Origin: an uncultured Eubacteriales bacterium
GTDB taxonomy: Bacteria; Bacillota; Clostridia; Peptostreptococcales; Anaerovoracaceae
Assembly: GCA_900315485.1 (NCBI GenBank)
Contig: OMZI01000007.1
Span: 1-64,000, forward strand
Length of the DNA: 64,000 nt
Direction of reading: 5' to 3'
Shown: in pieces, positions 44,154 through 52,679 of the stretch
How the letters are laid out: the number at the start of each line of letters is the position of its first letter
How positions within the stretch are numbered: position 1 is the first letter of the stretch
Program-made: the position numbers and the translations under genes
Notes under the pieces: generated by a model
Database searches by the model: none
The model's input: the letters and a program-made list of their open reading frames with translations, nothing else
What the model was told of the DNA's origin: nothing

Positions 44154-45032
44154 TCAATCTACGAATCGCTTCTGGAAGTTGCCTGCTACTCTGGCGTGAT
44201 CGGTGATTATCACGAAGGCGTTAGGGTCGATGCGCCCGATGATCTCGCGCAGGTGCGCCTCCTCGTACTTGGATATGACGGTCACGAGCACGTGTGAGTT
44301 TTCACCGGTGTACACGCCCTCGCCTTCCCAGGCAGTTACGCCGCGCCCGAGCTCCTCCATGATCGCAGCCGCGATGCCTTCTTTCTTGGTGAAGATCATG
44401 CACTCGATCTTGATATTCTGGATGTGTACCCTGTCGATGACGAGGCCTGTCACCACTGCGAAAATGATCGAATACAGAACTGTCTGGATGTCATAGAGGA
44501 ACAGACATATCGTATAGATGCATACGCTGATGATGATCCCGATGGCTCCCACCTTGAAGTCCGGATGCGTCTTGGCGAGGCACACTCCGATCAGGTCCTG
44601 TCCTCCCTGCGAGCTTCCTGCTCTCAGCACGAGGCCCGCTCCGAATCCCGAGCCCAGTCCTCCGACCACTGATGCCAGGATGCGGTCATCCACTATCGGT
44701 GTGGAAGGCACAGGTATTATCGAAAGGAAGGCAGATGCCATAGCGATCGATATGAGTGTGGTGATGCAGAACTTCCTGCCCATCACCCTGTACGCCATGA
44801 TGAAGAACGGCACGTTGATGAGAAAATATATGATTCCCATGTAGTCAAGGCCGCCTATCTGCGGAATATGCAGAAAGTCCAGAAGGAATGTCCTTATGAG
44901 CTGGGCTATACCCGTAAAGCCTCCGCTGTACAGGTGGATCGGATTGATCATGAGATTGACGCCCGCTGCATATGTCAGATTTCCGAGAACAGTTATGCCG
45001 GCCTTGTACAGAGTTTTTTTGTTAAGTTCCAT
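44154..45032 (-). CDS. YitT-family membrane protein
   Basis: 292 residues. N-terminal DUF161-type membrane region of five to six helices (NLMINPIHLYSGGFTGIAQ, then GGLGSGFGAGLVLRAGSSQGGQD), and a C-terminal cytoplasmic DUF2179 domain (SHVLVTVISKYEEAHLREIIGRIDPNAFVIITD). Function of the family is unknown; transport is often suggested. ATG preceded by AGGAGCA. Confidence 0.9.
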   Translation of the reverse strand: MELNKKTLYKAGITVLGNLTYAAGVNLMINPIHLYSGGFTGIAQLIRTFLLDFLHIPQIGGLDYMGIIYFLINVPFFIMAYRVMGRKFCITTLISIAMASAFLSIIPVPSTPIVDDRILASVVGGLGSGFGAGLVLRAGSSQGGQDLIGVCLAKTHPDFKVGAIGIIISVCIYTICLFLYDIQTVLYSIIFAVVTGLVIDRVHIQNIKIECMIFTKKEGIAAAIMEELGRGVTAWEGEGVYTGENSHVLVTVISKYEEAHLREIIGRIDPNAFVIITDHARVAGNFQKRFVD

Positions 45033-45055
45033 CTCTATATGCTCCTGTCCTCTTC

Positions 45056-45301
45056 CTATTCCCCAAGGTCGGATCTTATGGCCTTGCCCATGTTCCAGAT
45101 GGCAGCAGCCTTTTTTGCCGCAGCCTCTCTGTCCTCAGCTCTTCTGTACTCAAACGATGCTGTCTGCGATCCGCAGTCCATGCATGTCACATACCAGCAC
45201 CATCCGTTTTCTTCTTCGAGCAGTCCTGCTCCTCCGCAGTACGGGCAGTCTTCAAGAATGATTTTTTCAGCTATATCCAAAGTATTATCCTCCTGATCCA
45301 T
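45056..45301 (-). CDS. Small zinc-ribbon protein, Lar-like
   Basis: 81 residues with two CxxC knuckles, CPYCGG and CMDCGS, spaced about 20 residues apart, and the A-x-W-N helix (AAAIWNMGK) seen in Lar (restriction alleviation) family proteins. Lar proteins are best known from phages and prophages, where they protect against type I restriction. No phage genes surround it here, so a chromosomal zinc-ribbon role is equally likely. It starts 4 bp after the ABC-transporter stop without an evident ribosome site. Confidence 0.7.
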   Translation of the reverse strand: MDQEDNTLDIAEKIILEDCPYCGGAGLLEEENGWCWYVTCMDCGSQTASFEYRRAEDREAAAKKAAAIWNMGKAIRSDLGE

Positions 45302-45305
45302 GTTT

Positions 45306-47087
45306 TTACAGCGTTATATTGTTCATTGCGGCATATATGCCGTTTTTCTCCATCAGCTCGTCGTGAGTCCCCTCTTCCTCGATGCCGTTCTCGGTCAGGA
45401 CTATGATGCGGTCGGCGTTCCTGATGGTCGACAGCCTGTGCGCGATGGTTATCGTGGTCCTTCCCTTGGACAGCTCCGCAAGGGACTTCTGTACAAAATA
45501 TTCGCTCTCGTTGTCGAGGGCTGACGTAGCCTCGTCGAGTATCAGGACAGGCGGGTTCTTTAGGAAGACTCTCGCAATGCTTATCCTCTGCTTCTGTCCT
45601 CCCGAGAGCCTTGCGCCTCTCTCGCCGACGAAGGTGTCGTATCCGTCAGGCAGCTCGCGTATGAATGCATCGGCTCCGGCCATCTTCGCCGCTTCGATAA
45701 CTTCCTCGCGGCTCGCTCCCGGTCTTCCGTACGCAATATTGTTCGCCACGGTATCCGAGAACAGATAGACCTCCTGCTGCACCATGCCGATCTTCGTCCT
45801 CAGGGACCTGACCTGCACGTCGCGGATATCTATTCCGTCGATGCGGATCGTTCCGCCTGTGACATCGTAGAACCTCGGGATGAGGTTGCAGAAGGTGGTT
45901 TTGCCCGCACCGCTCGGACCGACAAGAGCCACATTCTCGCCTTTTGCTATCTTCAGATTCAGGCCTGAGAGCACGCAGCTTTCAGCAGAGGCCTCCGGGT
46001 CCTCTTCATTCTGTGTTCTGTCATACGTGAAGGATACGTTGTCGAATTCTATCTCACCCTCCACATCAGGCATCGGGCCTGCGCCCGGGGCATCGTCGAC
46101 ATCGATGTGAGCATCCATGACCTCGACGAATCTCTCTATGCCCGTGATTCCCTTCTGGAACTGCTCGGTGAACTCGACTATCCTCCTGATGGCCTCAAGA
46201 AGAACGCTCACGTACATGAGATACGCGATGAAGTCGCCAGCCTCGATGTGTCCGCCTATGAGCGCCAGCGATCCGAGCAAAACGATGGTTATGTACATCA
46301 GTCCGTCGAACAGCCTCGTGACGCTGCGGAAGCCCGCCATGTTGCGGTAGCTCACCTTCTTGGTCGTAAGGAACCTCTCGTTGCCCTCCTCGAATCTCTG
46401 CTGCTCTACATCCTCGTTGGCGAAAGACTTTGAAACTCTTATGCCGAGGAGACTGTCCTCGACGTGCGAGTTGATCTCGCCGAGCTCGCTTCTCTGCCAC
46501 TTGAACGCCTTTCTCAGCTTGACCCTGAACTTCAGAGCGAAGAAGAGCATCAGAGGTATCATGGCGAATACCACGACTGTGAGCACCACGTTGACTCTTA
46601 TGAGTATGACGAAGGCCACGACTATCTTGACTGCCGCTATGAAGTACTCCTCAGGGCAGTGGTGTGCGAACTCGGCTATGTCGAACAGGTCCGTCGTTAT
46701 ACGGGATATGAGCTGGCCTGTCTTGTTCTCTGTATAGTACGCGTATGAGAGCCTCTGGAATTTCTCGAAGAGATCCCGCCTCATGTCGCTCTCGATCATG
46801 GCGCCCATCACATGGCCGGTGTTCTGCATATAGTAATTGGCCAGCACATCGATGACTCTGAACAGGACATACAGCGCTGTGATTTTGAGAACTATCTCAA
46901 CTGTCAGCGCGGCCGGTTCCTTCACGACTGTGTTTGTTATGAACCTAACCATGAGAGGCAGAACCAGATCGCACGCACTCGTAAAGGCTGCACACACCAG
47001 GTCGAAGACCAGTATGTGCAGGTATGGTTTGAAATACGGATAGAACCTCTTCAGCAGATATTTTGTTGAAACAGGGGTTTCATTCAT
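45306..47087 (-). CDS. ABC transporter, fused permease and ATPase (exporter type)
   Basis: 593 residues from the ATG at 47087; a longer frame runs into the preceding gene and is not supported. Six-helix ABC membrane domain (about 10-310), then ATPase with Walker A GPSGAGKTTFCNLI, Q-loop MVQQEVYLF, signature LSGGQKQRISIARVF, Walker B ILDEATSAL, H-loop AHRLSTI. Half-transporter of the MsbA/multidrug class, probably homodimeric. Substrate unknown. Confidence 0.93.
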   Translation of the reverse strand: MNETPVSTKYLLKRFYPYFKPYLHILVFDLVCAAFTSACDLVLPLMVRFITNTVVKEPAALTVEIVLKITALYVLFRVIDVLANYYMQNTGHVMGAMIESDMRRDLFEKFQRLSYAYYTENKTGQLISRITTDLFDIAEFAHHCPEEYFIAAVKIVVAFVILIRVNVVLTVVVFAMIPLMLFFALKFRVKLRKAFKWQRSELGEINSHVEDSLLGIRVSKSFANEDVEQQRFEEGNERFLTTKKVSYRNMAGFRSVTRLFDGLMYITIVLLGSLALIGGHIEAGDFIAYLMYVSVLLEAIRRIVEFTEQFQKGITGIERFVEVMDAHIDVDDAPGAGPMPDVEGEIEFDNVSFTYDRTQNEEDPEASAESCVLSGLNLKIAKGENVALVGPSGAGKTTFCNLIPRFYDVTGGTIRIDGIDIRDVQVRSLRTKIGMVQQEVYLFSDTVANNIAYGRPGASREEVIEAAKMAGADAFIRELPDGYDTFVGERGARLSGGQKQRISIARVFLKNPPVLILDEATSALDNESEYFVQKSLAELSKGRTTITIAHRLSTIRNADRIIVLTENGIEEEGTHDELMEKNGIYAAMNNITL

Positions 47088-47115
47088 ATATGTCTTGCCT
47101 GTCCCTTTTCCTTTT

Positions 47116-48255
47116 CTATATCTCCTTGATGAAGCATCTGCGCCTCTTGTGAGGCTCCACATCGAACATCTTCCACTGGTGATGCACCTTGGTATTGGTC
47201 TCAAGCTGCGGTCCGGTCTCTGCCTGACGGATGCCGTGCTTGACGCATCCGGTATACAGATGCTCCATGATGATGCCGTTGACTCCGGTCTTCTGGAGCT
47301 CAGGTCTTACCGCAATAAGGAAGAGGTCAAGTGTGTCGTTGAACTTGAGTGACTTCAGCACTCCTGCCCAGCCTACCGGGAAGAGGTGGCCGCGGCACTT
47401 CTTCATGGCTTCAGCCATGGAAGGCGCTCCGACTCCGAATCCCATCAGGTCGTCATTGTCATCGGCAATGAGGCAGCAGAAATCCGGGTCTATAAGAGGC
47501 AGGAATTTGTCAGTGTACTTGTCTATCTGTCTCTCTGTCAGCTCGACAACTCCGTACAGCGGCGCATACGCGATATTGATGAGCTCAAACGCTTTGCGCA
47601 CATACGGCTTGACGTCGCTTCTTCTCTTTACAGTTACCTTGTGATATCCCGTACGCCTCAGCATGGCATCGGATATCCTCTTGAGTCTGGCGTAGATCCT
47701 GTCATCCTCGCCGCCGTCGCCAACAGGGATCATGTGCTCGATCCAGTCGATGTCCTTGACATAGCCGAGTGCCTCGAGGTGATCCAGATAATACGGATGG
47801 TTGTAGTATGTGATGAACATGCTGCGCTTATCGAAGCCCTCTACCAGCATGCCCTCTCTGTCAAGATCGCAGAATCCAAGCGGTCCGTGGACCTCCTTCA
47901 TGCCCTTCTCGCGGGCCCAGTTCTCGACAGTTTCGAAGAGCGCTGCGGACACTTCGCGGTCATCTATGAAATCGACCTGAGAGAATCTCATGCGCTTTGT
48001 TCCCCATCTCTCATTCGCCCTGTGGCTGAGGATGGCTCCTATCCTTCCCACGACTTGGCCGTCGCGGTATGCGAGAAACGCTCTCGCTTCACAATATTCG
48101 AATGCGGGATTCTTCTCCCTGTCCCAGTCGGCCATATCGTCGCCGTAGAATGCAGGAACAAAATTTTCCACATCACGATAAAGGCGGTTCGGATATTCCA
48201 CGAAGGTCTTCCTGTCCGCCCTTGATAATACCTCTTTGATCAATACGCTGCTCAA
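47116..48255 (-). CDS. GNAT-like acyltransferase family protein, unknown substrate
   Basis: About 379 residues if translated from the TTG at 48255, which follows AGGGAAAGG; no ATG lies near the conserved N-terminus, and longer frames run into the upstream repeat. Conserved blocks: VEYPNRLYRDVENFVPAFYGDD, KRMRFSQVDFIDD, MKEVHGPLGFCDLDREGMLVEGFD, and a second acetyltransferase-like half ending AETGPQLETNTKVHHQWKMFD. The pattern matches a widespread uncharacterised clostridial protein with tandem GNAT-like folds. A coupled ABC exporter follows 28 bp downstream. Confidence 0.75.
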   Translation of the reverse strand: MSSVLIKEVLSRADRKTFVEYPNRLYRDVENFVPAFYGDDMADWDREKNPAFEYCEARAFLAYRDGQVVGRIGAILSHRANERWGTKRMRFSQVDFIDDREVSAALFETVENWAREKGMKEVHGPLGFCDLDREGMLVEGFDKRSMFITYYNHPYYLDHLEALGYVKDIDWIEHMIPVGDGGEDDRIYARLKRISDAMLRRTGYHKVTVKRRSDVKPYVRKAFELINIAYAPLYGVVELTERQIDKYTDKFLPLIDPDFCCLIADDNDDLMGFGVGAPSMAEAMKKCRGHLFPVGWAGVLKSLKFNDTLDLFLIAVRPELQKTGVNGIIMEHLYTGCVKHGIRQAETGPQLETNTKVHHQWKMFDVEPHKRRRCFIKEI

Positions 48256-48349
48256 TTGTCTAAAACCTTTCCCTGTTAAGTCAGAATGCCCCTCTGCATA
48301 ATAACTCAAAGTGCAGTATATCACATCTTCAGTCATTTCTTCCACGAAA

Positions 48350-48440
48350 AGCAGGATAAAAGCGTATTCCGCTCGAGTCCTCGCTGCCGCAGTCATTACA
48401 TGCACCTGCGGGTTCTCTCTCCACACGCTTTTATCCTGCT
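48350..48440 (+). repeat. GTCCTC/TGCGG hairpin element B
   Basis: Perfect 16-bp arms AGCAGGATAAAAGCGT (48350-48365) and ACGCTTTTATCCTGCT (48425-48440). Inside are GCTCGAGTCCTC, then a short helix with loop GCAGTCATTACAT, then TGCGGGTTCTCTC. The interior matches elements A and C; the arms do not. It lies between the pta terminator and the acyltransferase gene, on the strand opposite to both. Confidence 0.75.
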
Positions 48441-48450
48441 CTCTTAAACA

Positions 48451-48483
48451 TAAAAAATAACCCGCAGACAGGATATCTGCGGG
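48451..48483 (-). terminator. Terminator after pta
   Basis: CCCGCAGA (48461-48468) pairs with TCTGCGGG (48476-48483). On the minus strand it is followed by TTATTTTTTA. Confidence 0.88.
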
Positions 48484-48504
48484 CTTCGTACGAGCGTGCT
48501 GTTT

Positions 48505-49515
48505 TTACAGTGCTGCTGTGATGATCGCCATCTTGTAGACTTCTTCTGCGTCGCATCCGCGGGAGAGGTCATTGATAGGTGCATTGAGTCCGAGGAGGAT
48601 AGGGCCGTAAGCTGCATATCCGCCGAGTCTCTGTGCGATCTTGTATCCGATGTTTCCTGCCTCGATGAGCGGGAATACGAATGTGTTGGCATATCCTGCT
48701 ACCTTGGAGCCAGGGAACTTGAGCTGGCCTACTGTAGGGGATACAGCTGCGTCGAACTGCATCTCGCCGTCGATAGCCATGTCAGGGTTGAGCTCCTTAG
48801 CGATCTTTGTTGCCTCTGCGGAGAGTGCAACTGTGCCGCCCTTGCCGGATCCCTTGGTGGAGAAGCTCAGCATTGCAACCTTAGGGTCGATGCCGAATAC
48901 TCTTGCGCACTTCTCGATCTCAACTGCTACTTCAGCAAGCTTCTGAGCTCCTGTGAATGTAACGTTGCCTTCCTTGTCTACGCTGTCAGTGTAGTCGAGG
49001 TTGACTGCGCAGTCGCCCATAGCGATAGTTCTGAGGTTCTCGTCTCCACCCTCTCTTGTGAGGATGAAGCATGAGCTTACGAGGTGAGCGCCCGGCTTGG
49101 TCTTTACGAGCTGGAGTGCAGGACGGATGGTGTCAGCTGTGGAATATGTTGCTCCGCCGAGGAGGCAGTCAGCCTTGCCCATCTTGACGAGCATGGTTCC
49201 GAAGTAGTTGCCCTTGAGGAGGTTAGCTCTGCACTCATCTGCAGTCATCTTGCCCTTGCGGAGCTCTACCATCTTCTCAACCATTTCTTCCATGCCTTCA
49301 TATGTCTCAGGATCGAGGATCTCTGCTCCGTCGATATTGAAGCCGCCCTTAACTGCAGCAGCCTTTACCTCATCAACATTGCCTACGAGAACGACCTTCA
49401 TCAGGCCCTCTGCGAGCAGCTTTGCAGTTGCTTCCTGGATACGGGCATCAGTACCCTCTGTGAAAACGATAGTCTTAGGCTGTGCCTTGACTTTTTCAAT
49501 AAGTTTATCGAACAT
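48505..49515 (-). CDS. pta: Phosphate acetyltransferase
   Basis: 336 residues from the ATG at 49515 (AGGAGACAG ahead); the longer frame has no support. Class I Pta core: IVFTEGTDARIQEA, DCLLGGATYSTADTIRPALQL, SCFIL, MLSFSTKGSGKGG, DGEMQFDAAV and FVFPLIEAGNIGYKIAQRLGGYAAYGPILLGLN. Interconverts acetyl-CoA and acetyl phosphate for acetate-linked ATP formation. No acetate kinase gene is adjacent. Confidence 0.95.
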   Translation of the reverse strand: MFDKLIEKVKAQPKTIVFTEGTDARIQEATAKLLAEGLMKVVLVGNVDEVKAAAVKGGFNIDGAEILDPETYEGMEEMVEKMVELRKGKMTADECRANLLKGNYFGTMLVKMGKADCLLGGATYSTADTIRPALQLVKTKPGAHLVSSCFILTREGGDENLRTIAMGDCAVNLDYTDSVDKEGNVTFTGAQKLAEVAVEIEKCARVFGIDPKVAMLSFSTKGSGKGGTVALSAEATKIAKELNPDMAIDGEMQFDAAVSPTVGQLKFPGSKVAGYANTFVFPLIEAGNIGYKIAQRLGGYAAYGPILLGLNAPINDLSRGCDAEEVYKMAIITAAL

Positions 49516-49629
49516 TTTCTGTCTCCTGTTTGTTCCTTTTACGTTATAAAATATGTGTTTCCATCGCATGAACTTCAGTGAGCCCATACACAGAAATTAT
49601 ATCCTACAGGTCTCTGCAATTCAATAGAA

Positions 49630-50721
49630 TTACTCCCACTCTCCTAACCCTTTGCACAGGTTCACTATGAAGTCCTGTACATTGGTTATGATGCCCTTGG
49701 CGCTGAGGCTGCCTCTGTCGGCAAGCTTGTTGACTGTGAACTCGGAGATGTCCACGCAGTAGAAGTATACCTGTCTGACTGTGCCGTCATCGAGCACTCT
49801 GTATGAAGGTGTCATGTTGCCTACTGCGATCGAGTGGAGCATGGTAGCCATACAGATAACGGTAGTTGCTCCTCTTACCTCTTTTCTCATCGCATCCTGA
49901 GCCTCATATACATTTCCGTATACCGGAGGAAGCGGACCGTCGTCTCTTATCGAGCCGCCGAGCACATACGGGATGCCCTTCTTCTCGCAGGCAGCCATGA
50001 TGCCGTCATCAAGTCCCTCTTCCTCGAGGAACTTGCCGATGCTTCCGTAGTATCTGACCTTGTTGATGGTCTCAAGGTGGTTGTAGTGTCCGTTAGGAAC
50101 GCTCTCCTGAGTGTAGATATTCTGTCCGAGTCCGGTATTGAGATATGCGCCCTCAAGGTCATGTGTTGCAAGCGCATTTCCGGCTAGCAGTGCGTGTACG
50201 TATCCGCCCTCGATTATCTTCTGGAAAGCCTTTCTTGCATCGTGGTCGAATGCGAATGCAGGTCCCATTACCCATACGATCTTGCCGTGATCCTTCTCAT
50301 ACTTGAGGATCTCATACAGCTCATCATAATCTACGGAGAAAGCTGTCTCTCTTGATCTCGATGTCCTGAATGCGAAGATATCCTTGTCCTCAGGCTTTCC
50401 TTCGCTGAATCCGTACGGATAGACATAGATGCCGTCCTCGCAGTTCTCTGTTCTGCCGACACCTACAAGATCACCTTTGCTGAGATTTCTGAACTCAACT
50501 ACATGGATCTTTCCGTCCTTAAGGACCGGCACGCAGTCCATCCTGCTCTCCTCTGCAAGGAGCCACTTTCCGTCGACCTTGAAGTATTCAGGGAAAATGC
50601 TCATCGCATGGAAGTTCTCAGGCGCTACGCCGTCCATCGGTGCAGGTACGAACACTGCCTCAGGGCAGTTTACGAACTTCTCTTCTGTAAAGTCCGGATG
50701 TGTGTATTCTCTAAGCTTCAT
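49630..50721 (-). CDS. LOR/SDH-domain protein (TIGR00300 type; possible ornithine cyclodeaminase)
   Basis: 363 residues. The opening (FVPAPMDGVAPENFHAMS, YFKVDGKWLLAEESRMDCV) matches the LOR/SDH bifunctional-enzyme conserved region. The rest has a nucleotide-binding-like stretch (GPAFAFDHDARKAF, LLAGNALATHDLEG) and VPNGHYNHLETINKVRYYG. An archaeal member of this family has been reported as an ornithine cyclodeaminase; activity here is inference. If so it would make proline from ornithine, relevant to the hydroxyproline enzyme HypD at 61618. Its start overlaps the hslO stop by 11 bp. Confidence 0.65.
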   Translation of the reverse strand: MKLREYTHPDFTEEKFVNCPEAVFVPAPMDGVAPENFHAMSIFPEYFKVDGKWLLAEESRMDCVPVLKDGKIHVVEFRNLSKGDLVGVGRTENCEDGIYVYPYGFSEGKPEDKDIFAFRTSRSRETAFSVDYDELYEILKYEKDHGKIVWVMGPAFAFDHDARKAFQKIIEGGYVHALLAGNALATHDLEGAYLNTGLGQNIYTQESVPNGHYNHLETINKVRYYGSIGKFLEEEGLDDGIMAACEKKGIPYVLGGSIRDDGPLPPVYGNVYEAQDAMRKEVRGATTVICMATMLHSIAVGNMTPSYRVLDDGTVRQVYFYCVDISEFTVNKLADRGSLSAKGIITNVQDFIVNLCKGLGEWE

Positions 50722-51601
50722 TGTCCCTTCCCTCCATTATCTTATTCAGTTCATCTATATCGAACGTATATGCGGAGTTGCAGAAATAGCATTTTACCTC
50801 TATCTCCTCACCGTCATTGATGATCTCCTCGAGGTCACTTCTGCTGAGTGTCGCAAGAGCTCCCGCTACTCTCTCCTTGGAGCAGTCGCAGTGGAATCTG
50901 ACAGCCTCCGTCTCATTTATGCTGAGATCCAGGTCTCCGAGATAGTACTCCAGGATGTCCTCAGGTGTCATTCCGTCCTCCATCATGGATGTGACAGACG
51001 GAGCACCGCTGACTTTGCTCTCTATAGCAGCGATGGTCTCCTCCGATGCGTCAGGCATTATCTGGATTATGAATCCGCCGGAGTGCTTTACAGAACTGTC
51101 TGTATCCACCATCACGCCGAGACCTACCGCAGAAGGAGTCTGCTCGGATACGGTGAAGTAGTACGCAAGATCGTCGCCGATCTCTCCGGTCTGTATCTCG
51201 ACCTGTCCGTTGTACGGCTCTCTGAGTCCGAGGTCCATTATTACGGTCAGGACTCCCTTGCCGACCGCAGCTCCTACATCAAGCTTGCCTGCATATTTTC
51301 TCGGGATATCCACAGCCGGGTTGGCAGGAAAGCCCTTGACATTGCCGTGGCTGTCTGCTGTGACCGTCAGCATTCCGATAGGACCGTCGCCTTTCATCTG
51401 CAGCGTCAGCTTGTCCTTCTCTCCCTTCATCATCGAGCCCATCATGGCTCCGGCCGAGAGAAGCCTTCCGAGAGCTGCAGTCACTACAGGCAGAGTCATG
51501 TGTTTCTCCCTGGCTGTTGCCGCCATCTCAGTTGATCTTACAGCAAAAGCTCTGACCGTCTCACCGGCAGCCGTCGCTCTTACCAGATAATCTCCATTCA
51601 T
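50711..51601 (-). CDS. hslO: Redox-regulated chaperone Hsp33
   Basis: 296 residues. N-terminal domain with GRLLSAGAMMGSMMKGEKDKLTL and GxGVLTVIMD; C-terminal zinc/redox switch with CDC and CYFC cysteines in FHCDCSKERV and VKCYFCN. Holds unfolding proteins when oxidation releases its zinc. ATG preceded by AAAGGAG. Start of a two-gene unit with the LOR/SDH protein. Confidence 0.95.
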   Translation of the reverse strand: MNGDYLVRATAAGETVRAFAVRSTEMAATAREKHMTLPVVTAALGRLLSAGAMMGSMMKGEKDKLTLQMKGDGPIGMLTVTADSHGNVKGFPANPAVDIPRKYAGKLDVGAAVGKGVLTVIMDLGLREPYNGQVEIQTGEIGDDLAYYFTVSEQTPSAVGLGVMVDTDSSVKHSGGFIIQIMPDASEETIAAIESKVSGAPSVTSMMEDGMTPEDILEYYLGDLDLSINETEAVRFHCDCSKERVAGALATLSRSDLEEIINDGEEIEVKCYFCNSAYTFDIDELNKIMEGRDNEA

Positions 51602-51633
51602 AGGATCAGCTCCTTTTAATCGTAAAATTCCGC

Positions 51634-51669
51634 TAAAAGAGCTGCACTATCAGTCATGCAGCCCTTTTA
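51634..51669 (-). terminator. Hairpin between the macrodomain gene and hslO
   Basis: A 13-bp stem, TAAAAGAGCTGCA (51634-51646) with TGCAGCCCTTTTA (51657-51669), one G-T pair on RNA. The T-tract lies within the stem end rather than after it, so it is a weak terminator or a leader structure. Confidence 0.45.
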
Positions 51670-51734
51670 CAACAATTATTTTATACCACTAATCAAAAAT
51701 CTCAAGTAATTATTGATTAAGGAGCCGTTAAGGC

Positions 51735-52589
51735 TCATTTCTCCAGGATGTTTTCGTATATCTGACGGTCACGGTCCGAGAATACATTGAAGATGACCTT
51801 CTCTATACCTTTATATGTGTCCCCGCCTGCAGCCTGCCCGGCTCCTGAACCGATATACGATGACACCTCGCTGTACCTTCTGTCCTGCTCATCAAGATAG
51901 TCCCTTACGGTTTCCACTGCTATGTGTGCAGCCTCCTCTGCCGGGAACATGAACACGCCGGTGGATATACAGCAGAATGCGACGCTGCGAAGTCCGTTCT
52001 TCTCTGCCAGTTCAAGGCATGACCTGTATGATGATCTGAGGAGGTCTCTGTGCTCATCTGTGAGCGGGCCCTGAACAATAGGGCCGACTGTATGCAGTAC
52101 ATAACGGGCCGGAAGGCAGTATCCCGGTGTGATCTTGGCCTGACCTGTCGGCTCATCGTGCCCCTGCAGGTTCATGATACGGGCGCACTCGTTTCTCAGC
52201 TCGATGCCGGCCGCGCTGTGTATGCAGTTGTCGATGCAGTTGTGCAGCGGCTGATAGCATCCCGTCATCCCTGAGTTGGCGGCATTGGTTATCGCGTCGA
52301 CTCCAAGTCTTGTGATATCGCCCTGCCATATGCACAGTCTCGGGTCAAGGCTGCACGGCTCTATCATCTTCTCATTCACGATGCCCTTCATGAAGTTTTC
52401 CTTCTTAAGATAGGCATCCTGTATCTCGCGGAACTCAGCGCTGATCGGATGCGGCATCCTCACGTTCATAAGCATGCGGAGAAAATCCTTCTGCGTCTGT
52501 TCATCCGCAGGCACCGGGATCTTCCTGTATCCCGGGTTCTCCGCCTTGAGTTTTTCAATAAGCCATACGCGTTCTTCTTCGTGTGTCAT
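51735..52589 (-). CDS. Macrodomain protein, probable ADP-ribose hydrolase (zinc-macro type)
   Basis: 284 residues from the ATG at 52589, preceded by TAAGGAG. An N-terminal extension of about 95 residues precedes the macrodomain: WQGDITRLGVDAITNAANSGMTGC (ADP-ribose-binding Asp and Asn), HNCIDNCIHSAAG, and ISTGVFMFPAEEAA (phosphate loop). The layout matches zinc-dependent protein-ADP-ribose hydrolases that reverse sirtuin ADP-ribosylation; the usual sirtuin and GcvH-like partners are not adjacent. Target unknown. Confidence 0.85.
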   Translation of the reverse strand: MTHEEERVWLIEKLKAENPGYRKIPVPADEQTQKDFLRMLMNVRMPHPISAEFREIQDAYLKKENFMKGIVNEKMIEPCSLDPRLCIWQGDITRLGVDAITNAANSGMTGCYQPLHNCIDNCIHSAAGIELRNECARIMNLQGHDEPTGQAKITPGYCLPARYVLHTVGPIVQGPLTDEHRDLLRSSYRSCLELAEKNGLRSVAFCCISTGVFMFPAEEAAHIAVETVRDYLDEQDRRYSEVSSYIGSGAGQAAGGDTYKGIEKVIFNVFSDRDRQIYENILEK

Positions 52590-52634
52590 GGCAGCAAGCT
52601 CCTTACATTTCAATTGACTGTTCCGGTTTCTGAA

Positions 52635-52667
52635 TGAAAAAGCAGCGCGGGCTGTATGCCTGCGCTG
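52635..52667 (-). terminator. Terminator after pfk
   Basis: CAGCGC (52643-52648) pairs with GCGCTG (52662-52667). On the minus strand the stem is followed by CTTTTTC. Confidence 0.75.
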
Positions 52668-52679
52668 TATGAAGTACGG

